Source: Eublepharis macularius
Taxonomy: Eukaryota > Chordata > Lepidosauria > Squamata > Eublepharidae
Assembly (NCBI RefSeq): GCF_028583425.1
Contig: NC_072795.1
Coordinates: 74,786,001-74,850,000, forward strand
Reading direction: 5' to 3'
DNA length: 64,000 bases
Shown here: positions 62,190 to 64,000 of the stretch, piece by piece
Position numbering within the stretch: position 1 is the first letter of the stretch
How the letters are laid out: each line of letters opens with the position of its first letter
The notes under the pieces: model-generated
Seen by the model: the letters and a program-made list of their open reading frames with translations, nothing else
Databases searched by the model: none
Told to the model about the DNA's origin: nothing
Position numbers and translations under genes: made by a program

Positions 62190-62515
62190 TTAATCAAATC
62201 TCTTTCTATTTAATGCAATCAGATCAGTGACCAGTCTAAGATTATCAGATCCTTGCCTACTGTATATAAATCCTACCTGATCTATGTGTACCATAATTCT
62301 AATGACCTTTTGAAGTCTGTTAGCCAGAATGGCAGTTAATATCTTAGCCTCCACATTCTTCAAAGAAATAAGTTGAAAATTTGCACATTTGGTATGATCT
62401 TTGCCTGGCTTTGGAATGAAAGTAATATTAGCATCCTGCAGTGATTCTGGCAATACACCAAATTCAAAAATCTCCTTATACAATTGATATAAGGAGCAAG
62501 GTGAAGACTTCAACT
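62190..62515 (-). pseudogene. L1-type reverse transcriptase fragment
   Basis: The minus-strand frame has 'LPESLQDANITFIPKPGKDHTKC', 'FQLISLKNVEAKILTAILANRLQ' and 'IHIDQVGFI'-like 'MVHIDQVGFIYSRQGSDNLR'. These are the first RT blocks of L1/Tx1-type LINEs. The palm with the catalytic YxDD is absent, and the frame begins without a natural start, so this is a fragment. It abuts an L2-like fragment, which indicates nested or deleted elements. Confidence 0.75.
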
Positions 62516-62705
62516 TCAGGTAAAGTACTCCGTATTTTTTAAAAAAAGTTTTATGGAAAAATTAAAATGTCCAGTGCCTCTTCTAAATATATGCCTTAAC
62601 AGTGGTAACATACTGAGAATGAATTTCAATATTTTCATCCCCAGTAGTCAAAATGGATTCTACATGTTGTATTTCCAACTCTTGGATGAATATATGGATT
62701 ACATA

Positions 62706-63396
62706 CAGGGGTCATTTCATAGAAAAAGAACTGCAGGAACTCATTAGCATAGCTCATTAGCATAGCTCATTAGCATATGCCACACCCTCTGACATCACCG
62801 GAAGTGTGTCAGAAGGCAACACTCACCCCTCAGGCCACTTTCCCCCGAAATCTCCAGGTATTTCCTGAAAATAAAGTAGAATGAACTCAAAGCAGTTTAC
62901 CCTCCTCTGGAGAGCTAGCCCCAGCAGCCCTGCTTGCACTCACTCACTCACTCACTCACTCTCTGTCTCTCTCTCTCTTACTCACAAATCAAAACGAAAA
63001 TAAAGCAGAATGAATTCAAAGCAGCTTACCTTCCTCTGGAGAGCCAGCACCAGCAGCCCTGCTTGCACTTACTCACTCTCTCTCTCCCACTCACAAGTCA
63101 CAAATGAAAATAAAGCAGAATGAACTCAAAGCAGCTTACCCTCCTTTGGAGAGCCCTCACCGTTTGTAGGCCTGGAGGACGGGCCACGCAGCCGACCCCC
63201 ATGCTCTTGCCCCCCTACACGGCCGTGCCCACTCTGGGTTCCTACCAGGGAATCTAGAAAGTGGTGATGGGGTGGTGGTGGTGCTGCAGCTGCTGAGAGG
63301 AAAAGGAATTACATGAGTGGGGCTAAAACCCATGTGACCTCTTTTCAGATGTTCCGGAACACCGTTCCAGTGCGTTCCCCCTCCAAATGAGCCCTG
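62706..63396 (+). mobile_element. Non-autonomous hAT-like element, CAGGGNTCATTT ends
   Basis: Termini are CAGGGGTCATTT at the left and, in reverse, CAGGGCTCATTT at the right. The flanks ATTACATA (62698-62705) and ATTACATG (63397-63404) form an 8-bp duplication with one mismatch. A subterminal CTCATTAGCATA is repeated three times at the left. The interior has three tandem units starting at 62867, 62996 and 63106 (GAAAATAAAGCAGAATGAAC...). No transposase is encoded. The ends match the 31.4-kb element in reverse. Confidence 0.8.
62937..62983. repeat. (CACT)n/(CT)n microsatellite
   Basis: About six CACT units are followed by CT-rich sequence at the end of the first tandem unit. A shorter version ends the second unit at about 63068-63088. 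Confidence 0.85.
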
Positions 63397-63404
63397 ATTA
63401 CATG

Positions 63405-64000
63405 CTTTACTTTGTTGGTCTGGATGCTAGTTAATAATTTATTTTTTGTTACTTTGTAAAGAATAGTTTCCCATCATGTTCTACACACTGCTTTAAAAAG
63501 TCTGAAAAGTTATTTGCCATTTGGCATGAGTTTCTTGGACAATTTCTACTGGTTGAGAAAATCAAGCACAGGGAGCTAGTAGTACAATTTTTTGGATCCT
63601 GGCAATACTGGTTTGCCCATCCTTTGCATCTATCTGTTCTTCCCTAGCACTGTGATGCCTGTTCAGGAAAACATTTTTCATCATGGCAATCAGTGGAAGC
63701 TGGGTGTCTTACCAGTGGTGACTGCAACCTACGGTTTTTGTGTTTATCTGTATCATGCACGTCTGCTTTCTTAAAGTAAAGTAAAAGAAAAGCTGTCTTC
63801 AGGTTTAATTGCAGTCTTATTTATCCCTGAGTGTCATAAACCTTTTTGCTTTCTTTCCAAAGTCATGTTACTAGTTCTTCTTCGCATTGCTACTTTATAA
63901 TAATGTAAACTAAGGATTCTTTGTTAAGCAAAGCTGTCGTATAATGTGACCCAATATTATTAGACATGGTGTAAGAAACTAAAATGAACACATTGGTTTC
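63405..64000. other. Intergenic region at window end
   Basis: I see no gene or repeat that can be supported. Confidence 0.4.

Overview
The window is vertebrate nuclear DNA and most likely comes from a squamate reptile, possibly a gecko. Two genes can be read with confidence: the last four coding exons of SHOC2 (2118-7505, + strand) and the complete ADRA2A receptor gene (41919-43280, + strand). Both are near-identical to their human orthologs as I recall them, and they are also neighbours on human chromosome 10. The reptile assignment rests on the repeats: L2-type LINEs, a 5S-rRNA-headed SINE with a BovB-like tail, Penelope-like elements with hammerhead ribozyme cores, and hAT-type DNA transposons. 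The genus is inference.

Layout. 1-7505 is the 3' part of SHOC2, four exons with canonical splice sites whose reading phases join correctly, then a long AU-rich 3' UTR of uncertain end (perhaps near 10.18 kb). From about 10.2 to 40.7 kb is intergenic DNA with decayed repeats: a tRNA-headed CORE/MIR-like SINE (17.9 kb), a hAT-type element with perfect 8-bp target duplications (20.17-21.16 kb), a LINE tail (21.3-21.7 kb), a 5S-derived SINE (24.3 kb), L2-like reverse transcriptase remnants (26.8, 29.4-30.9 and 37.2-38.1 kb), a 66-bp-period GC-rich minisatellite (27.5-27.95 kb) and a DNA element filled with hairpin-bearing tandem units (31.4-32.4 kb). From 40.8 to 41.9 kb lies a CpG island with a TATA box and a possible 5'-UTR intron, followed by the ADRA2A coding exon. 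From 44 to 64 kb is gene-free DNA with more elements, among them a 993-bp palindromic Penelope-like insertion (49.7-50.7 kb), a perfect 76-bp inverted repeat (53.67/54.31 kb), and two more hAT-type elements (58.4-59.4 and 62.7-63.4 kb).

The two genes do not form a pathway unit. SHOC2 is a leucine-rich-repeat scaffold of the RAS-RAF pathway, and ADRA2A is a Gi-coupled adrenergic receptor. Their adjacency is conserved synteny. I see no new gene system. The most informative material is mobile: at least five fold-back insertions of Penelope type, three of which carry or contain an identical hammerhead-like core (four-stretch coordinates are given below), and several non-autonomous DNA transposons whose ends are shared but whose interiors differ. 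All boundaries were read by eye, and no alignment or database search was run.
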